From NCBI RefSeq assembly GCF_010994095.1, contig NZ_WJYO01000002.1, positions 682,001 to 746,000 on the forward strand: 64,000 nt of DNA, read 5' to 3'. The position numbers were made by a program, and so were the translations under genes. Positions 8,545 to 17,575 of this stretch are shown in pieces. The notes under the pieces were generated by a model. It did not search any database. It was not told the DNA's origin and saw only the letters and a program-made list of their open reading frames with translations. The DNA comes from Mumia xiangluensis. GTDB lineage: Bacteria > Actinomycetota > Actinomycetes > Propionibacteriales > Nocardioidaceae. The first letter of the stretch is position 1. Every line of letters starts with the position of its first letter.

Positions 8545-9882
8545 GTGCAGCACATTCTCGACGCCATCATGGCCGGGGACACCTCGAGCGAGGACTTCGC
8601 GAACATCACCATCCCCGAGACCTACCGGGGTGTCACCGTCCACAAGGACGAGGTCGACATGTTCGAGGGCCTTGCCTCACGGGACAAGGACCCGCGCAAG
8701 AGCCTGCACCTCGACGACGTACCCGTCCCCGAGCTGGCGCCGGGCGAGGCACTGGTCGCGGTGATGGCGAGCTCGATCAACTACAACACCGTGTGGACCT
8801 CGATCTTCGAGCCGGTGTCGACGTTCGGGTTCCTCGAGCGCTACGGCCGCCTGTCGGAGTACACGAAGCGTCACGACCTCCCGTACCACGTCGTCGGCTC
8901 CGACCTCGCCGGCGTCGTCCTGCGCACCGGTCCCGGCGTCAACGCCTGGAAGCCCGGCCAGGAGGTCGTCGCCCACTGCCTGTCGGTCGAGCTCGAGAGC
9001 CCTGACGGCCACAACGACACGATGATGGACCCCGAGCAGCGGATCTGGGGCTTCGAGACGAACTTCGGCGGCCTCGCCGAGCTGGCGATCGTCAAGGCCA
9101 ACCAGCTCATGCCGAAGCCCGGCCACCTCTCCTGGGAGGAGGCCGCGAGCCCCGGCCTGGTCAACTCCACCGCGTACCGCCAGCTGGTCTCCAAGAACGG
9201 CGCGGCGATGAAGCAGGGCGACACCGTCCTCATCTGGGGCGCCTCCGGCGGCCTCGGTTCGTACGCCACCCAGTTCGCGCTCAACGGCGGCGCGACCCCG
9301 GTGTGCGTCGTCTCGTCGCCCGAGAAGGCCGAGATCGTACGCTCGATGGGCGCCGAGCTGGTCATCGACCGGTCGGCAGAGGGCTACAAGTTCTGGAAGA
9401 ACGAGCACGAGCAGGACCCACGGGAGTGGAAGCGCTTCGGTGCGAAGATCCGTGAGCTGACCGGCGGGGACGACCCCGACATCGTGTTCGAGCACCCGGG
9501 CCGCGAGACCTTCGGCGCGAGCGTCTACGTGGCACGCAAGGGCGGCACGATCGTGACCTGCGCGTCGACGTCGGGCTACATGCACCAGTACGACAACCGC
9601 TACCTCTGGATGAATCTCAAGAACATCCTGAGCTCGCACTTCGCGAACTACCGCGAGGCGTGGGAGGCGAACCGTCTCATCGACAAGGGCATGATCCACC
9701 CGACCGTCTCGAAGGTCTACAGCCTCGACGAGACCGGCCAGGCGGCTCTCGACGTGCACCGCAACGCCCACCAGGGCAAGGTCGGCGTGCTCTGCCTGTC
9801 GCCCGAGGAAGGCCTCGGCGTGCGCAACGACGAGAAGCGTGCGAAGCACCTCACCGAGATCAACCGTTTTCGCGGCATCTGA
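8545..9882 (+). CDS. ccrA: Crotonyl-CoA carboxylase/reductase
   Basis: NADPH-dependent enzyme that reduces crotonyl-CoA and adds CO2 to give ethylmalonyl-CoA, the committed step of the EMC pathway. GTG 8545 follows GGAGGA and gives 445 residues. With this start the CO2-pocket residues known from the Kitasatospora enzyme fall at the same numbers: Asn81, Phe170, Glu171 and His365. An upstream in-frame ATG (8494) lies inside the operator region and is less likely. Also seen: the nucleotide-binding WGASGGLGSY. A strong hairpin follows the stop. Confidence 0.95.
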   Translation: MQHILDAIMAGDTSSEDFANITIPETYRGVTVHKDEVDMFEGLASRDKDPRKSLHLDDVPVPELAPGEALVAVMASSINYNTVWTSIFEPVSTFGFLERYGRLSEYTKRHDLPYHVVGSDLAGVVLRTGPGVNAWKPGQEVVAHCLSVELESPDGHNDTMMDPEQRIWGFETNFGGLAELAIVKANQLMPKPGHLSWEEAASPGLVNSTAYRQLVSKNGAAMKQGDTVLIWGASGGLGSYATQFALNGGATPVCVVSSPEKAEIVRSMGAELVIDRSAEGYKFWKNEHEQDPREWKRFGAKIRELTGGDDPDIVFEHPGRETFGASVYVARKGGTIVTCASTSGYMHQYDNRYLWMNLKNILSSHFANYREAWEANRLIDKGMIHPTVSKVYSLDETGQAALDVHRNAHQGKVGVLCLSPEEGLGVRNDEKRAKHLTEINRFRGI

Positions 9883-9888
9883 GTGGTG

Positions 9889-9940
9889 AGTTCCGGGGGG
9901 AGGTCGCGCTACGCTTTGCCGAGCGACCTCCCCCCGAACT
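9889..9940. terminator. Strong hairpin between ccrA and the coiled-coil gene
   Basis: The arms AGTTCCGGGGGGAGGTCGC (9889-9907) and 9923-9940 pair over 18 bp with one bulged C and a 15-base loop. There is no T-run. It begins 6 bases after the ccrA stop and ends 18 bases before the next start, so it is a terminator or an attenuator for the next gene. Confidence 0.65.
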
Positions 9941-9958
9941 ACGACGCAAAGGCAATCC

Positions 9959-11257
9959 ATGTCAGACCCTCATGACAGCGTGACCTACGACGGCGACCCG
10001 TTCGCCCGCTCGACCGGCGATCCGGCTACGGGGGCCGGCTTCCCGCTGGTTCGCCGCGGCGGCTACGACAAGGACGCTGTCGACGCTTATCTCGCCCAGC
10101 ACCGGGCCGAGGTCTCTCGCGCCCAGGCCGCCACCCAGGCGGCCGAGTCGAGGGCCGGCGCCCTCGAGGCCGAGATCAACGGCCTCCGCAACCAGCTCAC
10201 CGAGGCCAGCAAGCCCAGCTACGCCGGCCTCGGTGGCCGCGCCGCCGAGCTGCTCGGTCTCGCGGAGCAGCAGTCCTCCGAGATGCTCGACCGTGCCAAG
10301 CGCGAGGCCGAGGACGTGCGTCGCGTCGCCGAGTCCGAGGCCACCGCGCTGAAGGCTGCCGCGGCCAAGGAGGCGGACGACCTCCGCGCCGTCCAGCTCG
10401 CCGACGTCGAGGAGACCCGCGAGCGCCTTCTCGCCGAGGCCGAGAGCGAGCGCGCTCTCGCGCTGGCCGAGGCTGAGGACATCCTCGCGAAGGCGAAGCG
10501 CGAGGCCGACCAGATCGAGCTCGCGGCCAACCAGGCGGCCAGCTCCGCCCGCCTCAGCGCGACGCGCGAGGCCGAGCAGGTCCGTGCCGCCGCCGACCGT
10601 GAGCTGACCGAGGCCCGCCGTGTGCTCGCGCTCGAGAAGGAGCGGATGGCCAAGGAGGCGACCGAGGCTCACGCCGTCGCCACCGAGCAGACCGCCAAGA
10701 TGATCACCGACGCCGAGTCGCGCGCCTCGGCCGCGGAGTCCCGCGCACGCGAGGCGATCGCTGCTGCGACGAAGCGCCGCGAGGAGACCAAGGCCGAGTC
10801 CGAGCGCATGGTCGCGCGCTCGCGTCGCGAGGCCGAGCAGATCATGCACACCGCCCGGACCCAGTCCGAGCACTCGCTGGCCCAGGCCCGTGCCGATGCC
10901 GAGAAGCAGATCTCGTCGGTGCGTCACGAGCTCGACAACCTCGTCGCCAAGCGCGACGCCGTCAAGACCCAGCTGGGCAAGCTGCGCGAGGTCATCGGCT
11001 CCTTCGCCGGGCTCGACGCTCTCGACACCGACGCCGAGGCCGGCGTCGGCAACGCGACCCCGGCAGCGGAGCCGGCGGCCGAGCTCGTGGCAGCGGTCGA
11101 GGAGGCCGTCGTGGAGGCCGAGGCCACGGTCGAGGAGACCGCGACCGACGACACCACCGAGAGCGCTCCGATCGAGCGCCCCTCGACCGAGCGCTCCGTG
11201 CCTCGTGCGAGGCTCGGGGGCCCTGCGGCCGCCGACCTCGCGGAGGACGACAAGTAG
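9959..11257 (+). CDS. Long coiled-coil protein with DivIVA-like N-terminus (Scy/FilP-type)
   Basis: 432 residues. The N-terminal phrase FPLVRRGGYDKDAVDAYLAQ resembles the DivIVA membrane-curvature motif. About residues 45-340 form one long Ala/Glu/Arg-rich coiled coil with recurring AEx-REAE blocks. The tail (about 350-432) is acidic and disordered. Such proteins build cytoskeletal scaffolds for polar growth in actinobacteria. From memory, Streptomyces scy/filP also sit beside mce, thiolase and meaB genes, so the linkage to EMC genes appears old. The start follows AAAGG. Confidence 0.75.
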   Translation: MSDPHDSVTYDGDPFARSTGDPATGAGFPLVRRGGYDKDAVDAYLAQHRAEVSRAQAATQAAESRAGALEAEINGLRNQLTEASKPSYAGLGGRAAELLGLAEQQSSEMLDRAKREAEDVRRVAESEATALKAAAAKEADDLRAVQLADVEETRERLLAEAESERALALAEAEDILAKAKREADQIELAANQAASSARLSATREAEQVRAAADRELTEARRVLALEKERMAKEATEAHAVATEQTAKMITDAESRASAAESRAREAIAAATKRREETKAESERMVARSRREAEQIMHTARTQSEHSLAQARADAEKQISSVRHELDNLVAKRDAVKTQLGKLREVIGSFAGLDALDTDAEAGVGNATPAAEPAAELVAAVEEAVVEAEATVEETATDDTTESAPIERPSTERSVPRARLGGPAAADLAEDDK

Positions 11258-11259
11258 CC

Positions 11260-12069
11260 TCAGGGCAGCTGGTCACCAGAGTGCGGGCCGGCGTCTCCGA
11301 ACGCCGCGACTGTCCGGTCGCGGTAGGCGGAGACGTCGGCCCGTTCCATGGGACCGTCCCACACCTTCGGCAGCGGCACTGCGACGTCGGGCGCGAGCCG
11401 CGCCACGATCTCGTCCAGCACCCGCTCGGTGTCACCGACCCAGAGGTGTTTCGCGCCGTCCACGCCGATGACCTCCGCCTGAGGCACGCGCTCGAACCGC
11501 TCGCGTGCCTCGGCAGGACGAAGGTAGTCGTCGTGCTCCGGCACCAGCGCGACGAGCGGCTTCTCCGACTCCGCCCACGCGTCCAGGTCCGCCGTGTCGG
11601 AGTAACGCAACGGCGGTGACAGCAGGATCGCGCCCTGCACCTCGGAGTCGAGCCCGTACTTGAGCGTCAGGTCGGTCCCGAACGACCAGCCGACGATCCA
11701 GATGTTCGGCAGGTCCTCGAAGTCCGCGAGCTCGATCGCCGCGGCGACGTCGTACTTCTCGCCGCGGGCGTTGTCGAACTCCCCCTCGCTCGTCCCCTGC
11801 ACGCTGGTCGTGCCCCGGGTGTTGAACCGGAGCACCGCGATCCCGGCGAGCGCCGGGAGCCGGTACGACGCCTTGCGGAAGACGTGGCTGTCCATCATCC
11901 CGCCGTGGGTCGGGAGGGGGTGGAGGCAGATCATCGTGGCGACCGGCTCGCGGTCCTCAGGGAGTGCGAGCTCCCCCACCAGCTCCAGGCCGTCGGCGGT
12001 GTGAAGGGTGATCGGGGTACGTCGGGCGGGCAGCACCGAGGTGCCCCGGATGACCTGTGCGTCGCTCAC
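11260..12069 (-). CDS. Alpha/beta hydrolase
   Basis: 269 residues. Seen: nucleophile elbow GWSFGTD, an oxyanion-type segment MICLHPLPTHGG near residue 50, an acid region VPEHDDYLRP and catalytic His in DGAKHLWVG. This layout fits the dienelactone-hydrolase-like or YcjY-type group. The substrate cannot be told. The start is GTG 12069; a TAGGGT box sits 6 bases upstream, so it may be leaderless. It ends 2 bases from the coiled-coil gene (tail to tail). Confidence 0.8.
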   Translation of the reverse strand: MSDAQVIRGTSVLPARRTPITLHTADGLELVGELALPEDREPVATMICLHPLPTHGGMMDSHVFRKASYRLPALAGIAVLRFNTRGTTSVQGTSEGEFDNARGEKYDVAAAIELADFEDLPNIWIVGWSFGTDLTLKYGLDSEVQGAILLSPPLRYSDTADLDAWAESEKPLVALVPEHDDYLRPAEARERFERVPQAEVIGVDGAKHLWVGDTERVLDEIVARLAPDVAVPLPKVWDGPMERADVSAYRDRTVAAFGDAGPHSGDQLP

Positions 12070-12186
12070 CCGACCACCCTACGGTCCGTGGTCCTGTGCG
12101 ATCCGGTCGCGGGGCACGCGTGGGCGCAGTAGCCTCCGAGTGCCGCGATCGGACGTGGGGACGGTCGCAGGCACAAGGGGGAAGCC

Positions 12187-14514
12187 GTGGTGCTTCGTGC
12201 GCACAAGGTCCAGCCGGAGTTCGTCGACGACGCCGTCATCGTGCGGCGGCGGGTGCTGGTCGCGCTCGACCGAGCAGCGCGCCGGCCGATCGTCCTGGTC
12301 GCGACACCGGCCGGGTACGGCAAGACGGTGCTGCTGCGACAGTGGATCGAGACGAGGGCGACCGACGTCCTGCAGGTCGGCGCCGGCACTACCGCCGCGT
12401 GGGACGTCGCCCGGCGCGCGCTCGCACGCGGGCGCACAGTGGTCGTCGACGACAGCCATCGCCTCGGGTGGGGCGACGAGTTCCTCGCAGCCTGCGAGGC
12501 GGCGACCACGGAGGCGCCGCTGGTCATCGCCACCCGCATCGACCCTCTCGTCGCCCTGCACGGCCAGCGCCTCGCGGGCCGCGTCAGCGAGCTGCGGGCC
12601 GACGACCTCGCGTTCACCGTCGGGGAGCTTGCTCGTGTGGTCGCGCGCGCCGGCCGGCGGCTGGACAACGACGAGGCGCAGTCGCTGTTCGACGAGACCG
12701 GCGGATGGCCGGCAGGCGTACGCCTGAGCGCTGGACGGACCCAGCGCACCGCCGTCCACATCGGCGCCTTCTCCCCGACCGGGAGCTACCTCGTCGCGCA
12801 GGTGCTCGACTCGCTCGACGACGACCTCGTCGACTTCCTCCGCGTGACCGCGGTGCCCGAGCACTTCGACCTCACGCTCGCGACCGCGCTCTCGGGCCGG
12901 GCGGACGCAGGCGCCGTGCTCGACGAGGTCGCCCACCGGGTCGGCTTCGTCACGCACGACGTCGAGTCGGGGATCTACCACTACCACCACCTGATGCGCC
13001 AGGTCCTGCTCGACGAGCTGACCCGGCGTGCACCCGACGACGTCCCAGGCCTGCACAGCGAGACGGCCCACTGGCAGGCGGAGCGCTCCGAGCACGCGGC
13101 GAGCGGTCGCCATGCGGCCGAGGCCCGCGACTGGGACCTCGTCGCCGACAACGCCGTCGCACTGGCGTGCGTCGCCCTGGCGGACGGCTCCTGGAGCGCG
13201 GTCGACGCCCTCGTCGCCGCCATCCCGCACGCCGTCGGCACGGATGACGGCCGCCTCCACCTCGTGGCGGCGGCTCGCGCACTGCGGGTCGAGGACACCG
13301 ACACCGTCGTCGCCGGCGACGAGCTGAGTCGGGCCCACGTACCGCCGTCCGTCAACATCGTGACGGCCCGGCACATGGATGCCCTCACCCGGCTCTGCCG
13401 TGCGCGGCTCGCGCTCAGCGCGGACCGTATCGACGACGTGGGCCGCGCACTCGGGACGCCGCAGCCGGTGCTCTCCGAGCACGACAGCCTGCCACGCTCT
13501 CCCGCGGCGGCGCTGCGGGCGGCCTGGGCGGTGACGAACGGCCTCGTCGCCGCGTTCGCGGGCGCCCGCGACGACGTCGCCGCGCACCTCGCGACCGCGC
13601 GCCGTGTCGGGGAGGGTCTCGTACGCGTCGAGTCGGCCGCGGCCGAGATCGAGGTGTGGGCTGCGTTCGGAGCGGGAGACCTCGCAGGGGCGGCTGCCGT
13701 GCTCGCTGGCGACCCGCGCCTCGGCGACGGCGAGCTCGACTCCGCCGTCCTCGTCAAGGACTGGGTCGCGTTCGAGCGCGACGAGCAGGGGACGGACGAC
13801 GGTCAGCGCGGCCCGCTCCACGCCGGTGGGCGCGCCGGCGTCGTACCGGCCCGCGAGGTGAGCTCGGCGCGCTGCGCCCTCCTCCGGCGTACCGGCGCGA
13901 CCGTGCCTGCGCAGACCGTGGCCGCCGACGGCGGGGAGACGTGGCTGGTCGAGCACCACGCGCGTCTCTCCGACGAGATCGCGCTCCTGGGGATCGGTGA
14001 GGTCGCGGCTGCAGCGACGGCGTTCGCCGACCACCTCGCGGCGATGCCGGTCCCGCCGCCCGACGTCGAGGTACGCCTCCACCTCGCGCGGGCCGTCCTC
14101 GCACACCGCGCAGGCGATGCGACCGCCGCGTCGACAGCGCTTCGGCGAGCGCTCGACAGCACCGAGCTTCACGGATGGCGACGCCCGTGGCGCGAGCTCG
14201 GCTCCACGGCGGTCGACCTCCTCTCCGCTGAGCGTCAACGGGTCGGGCGGCACGCCGACACCGTCGCGCGTCTGCTCGTCGACCTTCGCGGCGAGCACCG
14301 CGGGGATCCTGTCGGGCTCGTTGTCGCGCTCTCCGCCCGCGAGGACGAGATCCTCCAATACCTTCCGGGCACGCTCGACCAGGCGGAGATCTGCGCGGCG
14401 CTCTTCATCTCCCGCAACACGTTGAAGACCCATCTCCGTGCCATCTACCGCAAGCTCGGGGTGGAGTCGCGTCGCGAGGCCGTGCTCAGGGCCGAGTCGA
14501 TCGGACTCCTCTGA
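12187..14514 (+). CDS. MalT/LAL-like STAND ATPase regulator with LuxR HTH
   Basis: 775 residues from GTG 12187, after AAGGGGG. The N-terminus has a Walker A motif (TPAGYGKTVLL, about residues 40-50) and a Walker B-like VVVDDSH. The middle is a long helical repeat region, as in MalT. The C-terminus is a LuxR-type helix-turn-helix (LSAREDEILQYL...AEICAALFISRNTLKTHLRAIYRKL). Proteins of this type activate transcription when a ligand and ATP drive multimerisation. The inducer is unknown. No obvious target operon is adjacent except the small genes that follow on the same strand. Confidence 0.85.
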   Translation: MVLRAHKVQPEFVDDAVIVRRRVLVALDRAARRPIVLVATPAGYGKTVLLRQWIETRATDVLQVGAGTTAAWDVARRALARGRTVVVDDSHRLGWGDEFLAACEAATTEAPLVIATRIDPLVALHGQRLAGRVSELRADDLAFTVGELARVVARAGRRLDNDEAQSLFDETGGWPAGVRLSAGRTQRTAVHIGAFSPTGSYLVAQVLDSLDDDLVDFLRVTAVPEHFDLTLATALSGRADAGAVLDEVAHRVGFVTHDVESGIYHYHHLMRQVLLDELTRRAPDDVPGLHSETAHWQAERSEHAASGRHAAEARDWDLVADNAVALACVALADGSWSAVDALVAAIPHAVGTDDGRLHLVAAARALRVEDTDTVVAGDELSRAHVPPSVNIVTARHMDALTRLCRARLALSADRIDDVGRALGTPQPVLSEHDSLPRSPAAALRAAWAVTNGLVAAFAGARDDVAAHLATARRVGEGLVRVESAAAEIEVWAAFGAGDLAGAAAVLAGDPRLGDGELDSAVLVKDWVAFERDEQGTDDGQRGPLHAGGRAGVVPAREVSSARCALLRRTGATVPAQTVAADGGETWLVEHHARLSDEIALLGIGEVAAAATAFADHLAAMPVPPPDVEVRLHLARAVLAHRAGDATAASTALRRALDSTELHGWRRPWRELGSTAVDLLSAERQRVGRHADTVARLLVDLRGEHRGDPVGLVVALSAREDEILQYLPGTLDQAEICAALFISRNTLKTHLRAIYRKLGVESRREAVLRAESIGLL

Positions 14515-14603
14515 ACCGTTCGTGCACGACGGATCTCGCCCATCGTGGGTGATCCCTCGTGCTCGGTGCCCTCCCACAATGGAGCGATGGGGGCGGGGAC
14601 ACC

Positions 14604-14807
14604 GTGAGGTACGAGATCGTGACCGACGGCGTACTCTCCGACGTCTCGCGTTCGGCACTGCACGACCGGGGTCTGGACGTGCTGGCACGGCCGGACGGGA
14701 GCATCGCACTGCGTGGCGAGTTCACCGGTCTCGCCGAGCTGAACGACGTGATCTTCGCCTTGGAGGACTTCGGCCTCGGGCTGGTCTCGGTTCACCAGAT
14801 TCCCTGA
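14604..14807 (+). CDS. Small ALRGEF-motif protein, copy 1
   Basis: 67 residues from GTG 14604 (VRYEIVTDGVL...). No family recognised. The second half, IALRGEFTGLAELNDVIFALEDFGLGLVSV in character, matches the protein at 17299-17565 (VALRGEF..RAELLGALQALEELGVELVEV). An upstream in-frame GTG (14559) would add 15 poorly conserved residues. It lies just before the AI-2E transporter gene. It may be a small ACT/BON-sized domain, but no function can be assigned. Confidence 0.6.
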   Translation: MRYEIVTDGVLSDVSRSALHDRGLDVLARPDGSIALRGEFTGLAELNDVIFALEDFGLGLVSVHQIP

Positions 14808-14861
14808 AGTCACACCTCGCGGGTGAGACGCGAACGGCCCGCGGTGCCCTAACGTCGAGAT

Positions 14862-15989
14862 GTGCCTGACGACTCCGTTGCTCCGCCGAGGTCCTCGATC
14901 CCCCGCGAACCCCTCATCATCGTGACCCTGGCGGCTGCGCTGCTCGCGATTGTCGGCCTACGGCAGTTCTCCGGAATCCTAGGCCCGCTGATCCTCGCAC
15001 TCGTCCTCGTCATCGCCGTCCAGCCGATCCGCGACTGGGCAGTCGGACGCGGTCTGCCCGAGTGGTTCGCGACCATGGTCACGTTGCTCGCGGTGTACGC
15101 GATCGTGATCGGCTTCGCCCTTGCGCTCATCCTGACCGGTGCACAGTTCGCCAGCGCACTCACCGAGTACGAGCCGCAGTTCAACGAGTTCGTCGACGAC
15201 GTGTCCCAGAAGATGGCTGACCTGGGGATCGGTTCCGAGCAGATCCGATCGATGCTCAGCGACGTCGACCTCGGTGGTCTGGTCGACGTCGCGACCAACC
15301 TGATCGGCGGTCTCGCGGGCACCATCACCAGCCTCTTCTTCATCATCGTGCTGCTCTTCTTCGTCGCCACGGACGCGGGCGCGTTCACCTCGAAGCTCCG
15401 GGCAGTGCCGTCGATCGGGTCCCGCACGGCGGAAGCGTTCGGCGTGTTCGCGGCGGGCACCCGGTCGTACCTGGTCGTCTCGACGCTGTTCGGGCTCGTG
15501 GTCGCCCTCATCGACGTGATCGGCCTCTACGCGCTCGGGATCCGTGATGCCTGGCTGTGGGGCCTGCTGGCGTTCCTGACGAACTACATCCCCAACATCG
15601 GATTCGTCATCGGCCTGATTCCGCCGACGATCATCGCGCTCCTCGACCATGGCATCGGCACCGCGATCGCCGTGATCGTGATGTACTCCGCCGTGAACTT
15701 CGTCCTCCAGACGCTGATCCAGCCGCGGGTCGTCGGCAACTCCGTCGGGTTGTCCGGGTCGCTCACCTTCATCTCCCTCATCTTCTGGGCCTCGATCTTC
15801 GGCGGGGTCGGAGCGATCCTTGCGATTCCGCTCACCCTGCTCGTGAAGGCGATCTTCATCGACGTCAGCCCGGACCGGAGCTGGATCGGGCCGCTGCTGT
15901 CCAGCACACCGCACCAGGCAGACGGCGCTCCTCAGCCGAAGCGTCGCTCACATCGCACGAAGGAGACCCGCGATGACGGAGCCCGATAA
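14862..15989 (+). CDS. AI-2E family transporter (PerM/TqsA-like)
   Basis: 375 residues, multi-pass membrane protein. Hydrophobic segments are paired at about 20-60 and 70-95, followed by an extracytoplasmic/helical stretch (about 95-145), then five more segments. The conserved family phrases LTNYIPNIGFVIGLIPP and LIQPRVVGNSVGLS are present. Members export autoinducer-2 or other small solutes, or act as Na+/H+ antiporters, so the substrate is uncertain. Start is GTG 14862. The end overlaps the next gene by 17 bases, so both are probably one operon. Confidence 0.85.
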   Translation: MPDDSVAPPRSSIPREPLIIVTLAAALLAIVGLRQFSGILGPLILALVLVIAVQPIRDWAVGRGLPEWFATMVTLLAVYAIVIGFALALILTGAQFASALTEYEPQFNEFVDDVSQKMADLGIGSEQIRSMLSDVDLGGLVDVATNLIGGLAGTITSLFFIIVLLFFVATDAGAFTSKLRAVPSIGSRTAEAFGVFAAGTRSYLVVSTLFGLVVALIDVIGLYALGIRDAWLWGLLAFLTNYIPNIGFVIGLIPPTIIALLDHGIGTAIAVIVMYSAVNFVLQTLIQPRVVGNSVGLSGSLTFISLIFWASIFGGVGAILAIPLTLLVKAIFIDVSPDRSWIGPLLSSTPHQADGAPQPKRRSHRTKETRDDGAR

Positions 15990-17331
15990 CGAGGTCACCC
16001 AGCTGCGAGCCGAGGTTGCGGCGCTGCGCGGCCAGCTCGCCGAGCAGTCCGAGGGCGGAGGCTCACCACCGTCCTCGGACGCCGGCCGGACCGGATGGTG
16101 GCGCACCCCGCTGGTCGCCGTCCTCGTGCTGCTCGGCACCCTCATGGCACCCCTGTCGGTCGTCGCCACCTGGGCGCACGACGAGATCGGCGACACCGAT
16201 CGCTACGTGGAGACGGTCGGCCCGCTGGCGAGCGAGCCTGCGGTCCAGGCGGCGATCACCGATCTGGTGACCGAGACGATCGTCACCAGGCTGAACCTCG
16301 AGCAGGTGACCGAGGACGCGCTCACCGCGCTGTCACAGCAGAGCTTTGTCCCGCCCCGTGCCGAGCCGCTCCTGCCTGCGCTGAGCACTCCGCTGACGAA
16401 CGCCGTCGAGAACTTCGTCCACGACACCGTCGCACGGGTCGTCCGAAGCGACGCGTTCGCTGACGCCTGGGTCGCCGCCAACCGGGAGGCCCACGCCCAG
16501 GCGGTCGCCGTCCTGACCGGTGAGTCGAGCGGCGCGGTCGAGACGTCGGACAACGCCGTGAGCATCAACATCGCGCCCTTCATCGAGGCATCGAAGGAGC
16601 TCCTGGTCGATCGCGGGTTCGAGCTCGCCTCGCGCATCCCGACCGTCGACGCCTCGTTCGTCCTCTTCCAGTCGGCGGACATCGGCAAGGCGCAGAGGTG
16701 GTTCAGCTGGCTCGACACCCTCGCACGGGTGCTCCCGATCCTCGGGCTGATCCTGCTCGCCACGGCCGTGATGGTCGCGCGCGACCGCCGCCGTACGGTG
16801 ATCACGGCATCGTTGGCAGTCGCCGTGTCGATGCTGCTGCTGGGCCTCACGCTCAACCTCGTCAGGCCCGTCTATCTCGACGCGGTGCCGACCGACGTCC
16901 TCCCGGTCGACGCCGCAGCCGTGATCTACGACCAGCTCGTCGAGTTCGTCCGCACGGCACTTCGCGCCATCCTCGTCGTCGCCCTTGCGATCGCCATCGC
17001 AGCGTTCCTGTTGGCGCCGACCGGCGCGGGGGCCGCGATCCGGACGGGCGCCGCCGGCGGCCTCGCCTCGCTGCGGGCGAAGTCCGGCGTACGACGTGGT
17101 CCGGTGTCGACGTTCGTCAGCACGTACCGGACCTTTGCTCGAGTGCTTGTCGTCGCCCTCGGGGCGCTCGTCTACATCTCGTTGGATCATCCGACCGGCG
17201 GGAGTGCGCTCGTGATCGTGATTCTCGTCGTCCTGGGCATCGTGGTCGTCGAGTTCCTCGCGGGGCCCCGCCGCACCGACGAGCAGGCCAGCGACGACTC
17301 AGCCGACGTCCCGCCCGCGGCCGGGGTCTGA
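15973..17331 (+). CDS. Multi-pass membrane protein with large extracytoplasmic domain
   Basis: 452 residues from ATG 15973, with GAAGGAG upstream. A short coiled coil (EVTQLRAEVAALRGQL) is followed by one membrane helix (about 44-65), a predicted outside domain (about 66-245), then several helices and a C-terminal membrane pair. The pattern resembles actinobacterial integral membrane proteins annotated only as hypothetical. It overlaps the AI-2E transporter gene by 17 bases. Function not known. Confidence 0.7.
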   Translation: MTEPDNEVTQLRAEVAALRGQLAEQSEGGGSPPSSDAGRTGWWRTPLVAVLVLLGTLMAPLSVVATWAHDEIGDTDRYVETVGPLASEPAVQAAITDLVTETIVTRLNLEQVTEDALTALSQQSFVPPRAEPLLPALSTPLTNAVENFVHDTVARVVRSDAFADAWVAANREAHAQAVAVLTGESSGAVETSDNAVSINIAPFIEASKELLVDRGFELASRIPTVDASFVLFQSADIGKAQRWFSWLDTLARVLPILGLILLATAVMVARDRRRTVITASLAVAVSMLLLGLTLNLVRPVYLDAVPTDVLPVDAAAVIYDQLVEFVRTALRAILVVALAIAIAAFLLAPTGAGAAIRTGAAGGLASLRAKSGVRRGPVSTFVSTYRTFARVLVVALGALVYISLDHPTGGSALVIVILVVLGIVVVEFLAGPRRTDEQASDDSADVPPAAGV

Positions 17332-17565
17332 GGGAGCTGGATCGTCCTGCTGGGTGACCTCGACCAGCTCGACGCCGAGCTCCTCGAGCGCCTGGAGCGC
17401 CCCGAGCAGCTCGGCTCGGTCCTTGAACTCACCGCGCAGCGCCACCGGGCCACCCACGTCGACCCGCAGCCGCAGCGCTCCGAGCGCCGAGACGAGTGCC
17501 TCGTCCAGGTCCGCGCGCACCACCACCCCGAACGAGGTGCGGCGGCCCGGCGAGGCACTCGTCAT
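17299..17565 (-). CDS. Small ALRGEF-motif protein, copy 2
   Basis: 88 residues from ATG 17565, with GGAG six bases upstream; longer starts are unsupported. Residues about 35-70 (VALRGEFKDRAELLGALQAL, then EELGVELVEVTQ) match the protein encoded at 14604-14807. The tail is Pro/Asp-rich. The last 33 bases overlap the end of the convergent membrane-protein gene. It lies 10 bases downstream of the DUF7144 gene on the same strand, so co-transcription is likely. Function not known. Confidence 0.6.
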   Translation of the reverse strand: MTSASPGRRTSFGVVVRADLDEALVSALGALRLRVDVGGPVALRGEFKDRAELLGALQALEELGVELVEVTQQDDPAPSDPGRGRDVG

Positions 17566-17575
17566 GGCATCTCCG

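Noticed and set aside
10900-11257. Reading the acidic tail of the coiled-coil protein as a separate domain
   Set aside because: Low-complexity Ala/Glu/Thr composition, no motifs.
12079-14709. 876-codon minus-strand frame across the MalT-like gene
   Set aside because: The plus frame has P-loop and HTH motifs; the minus frame has none.
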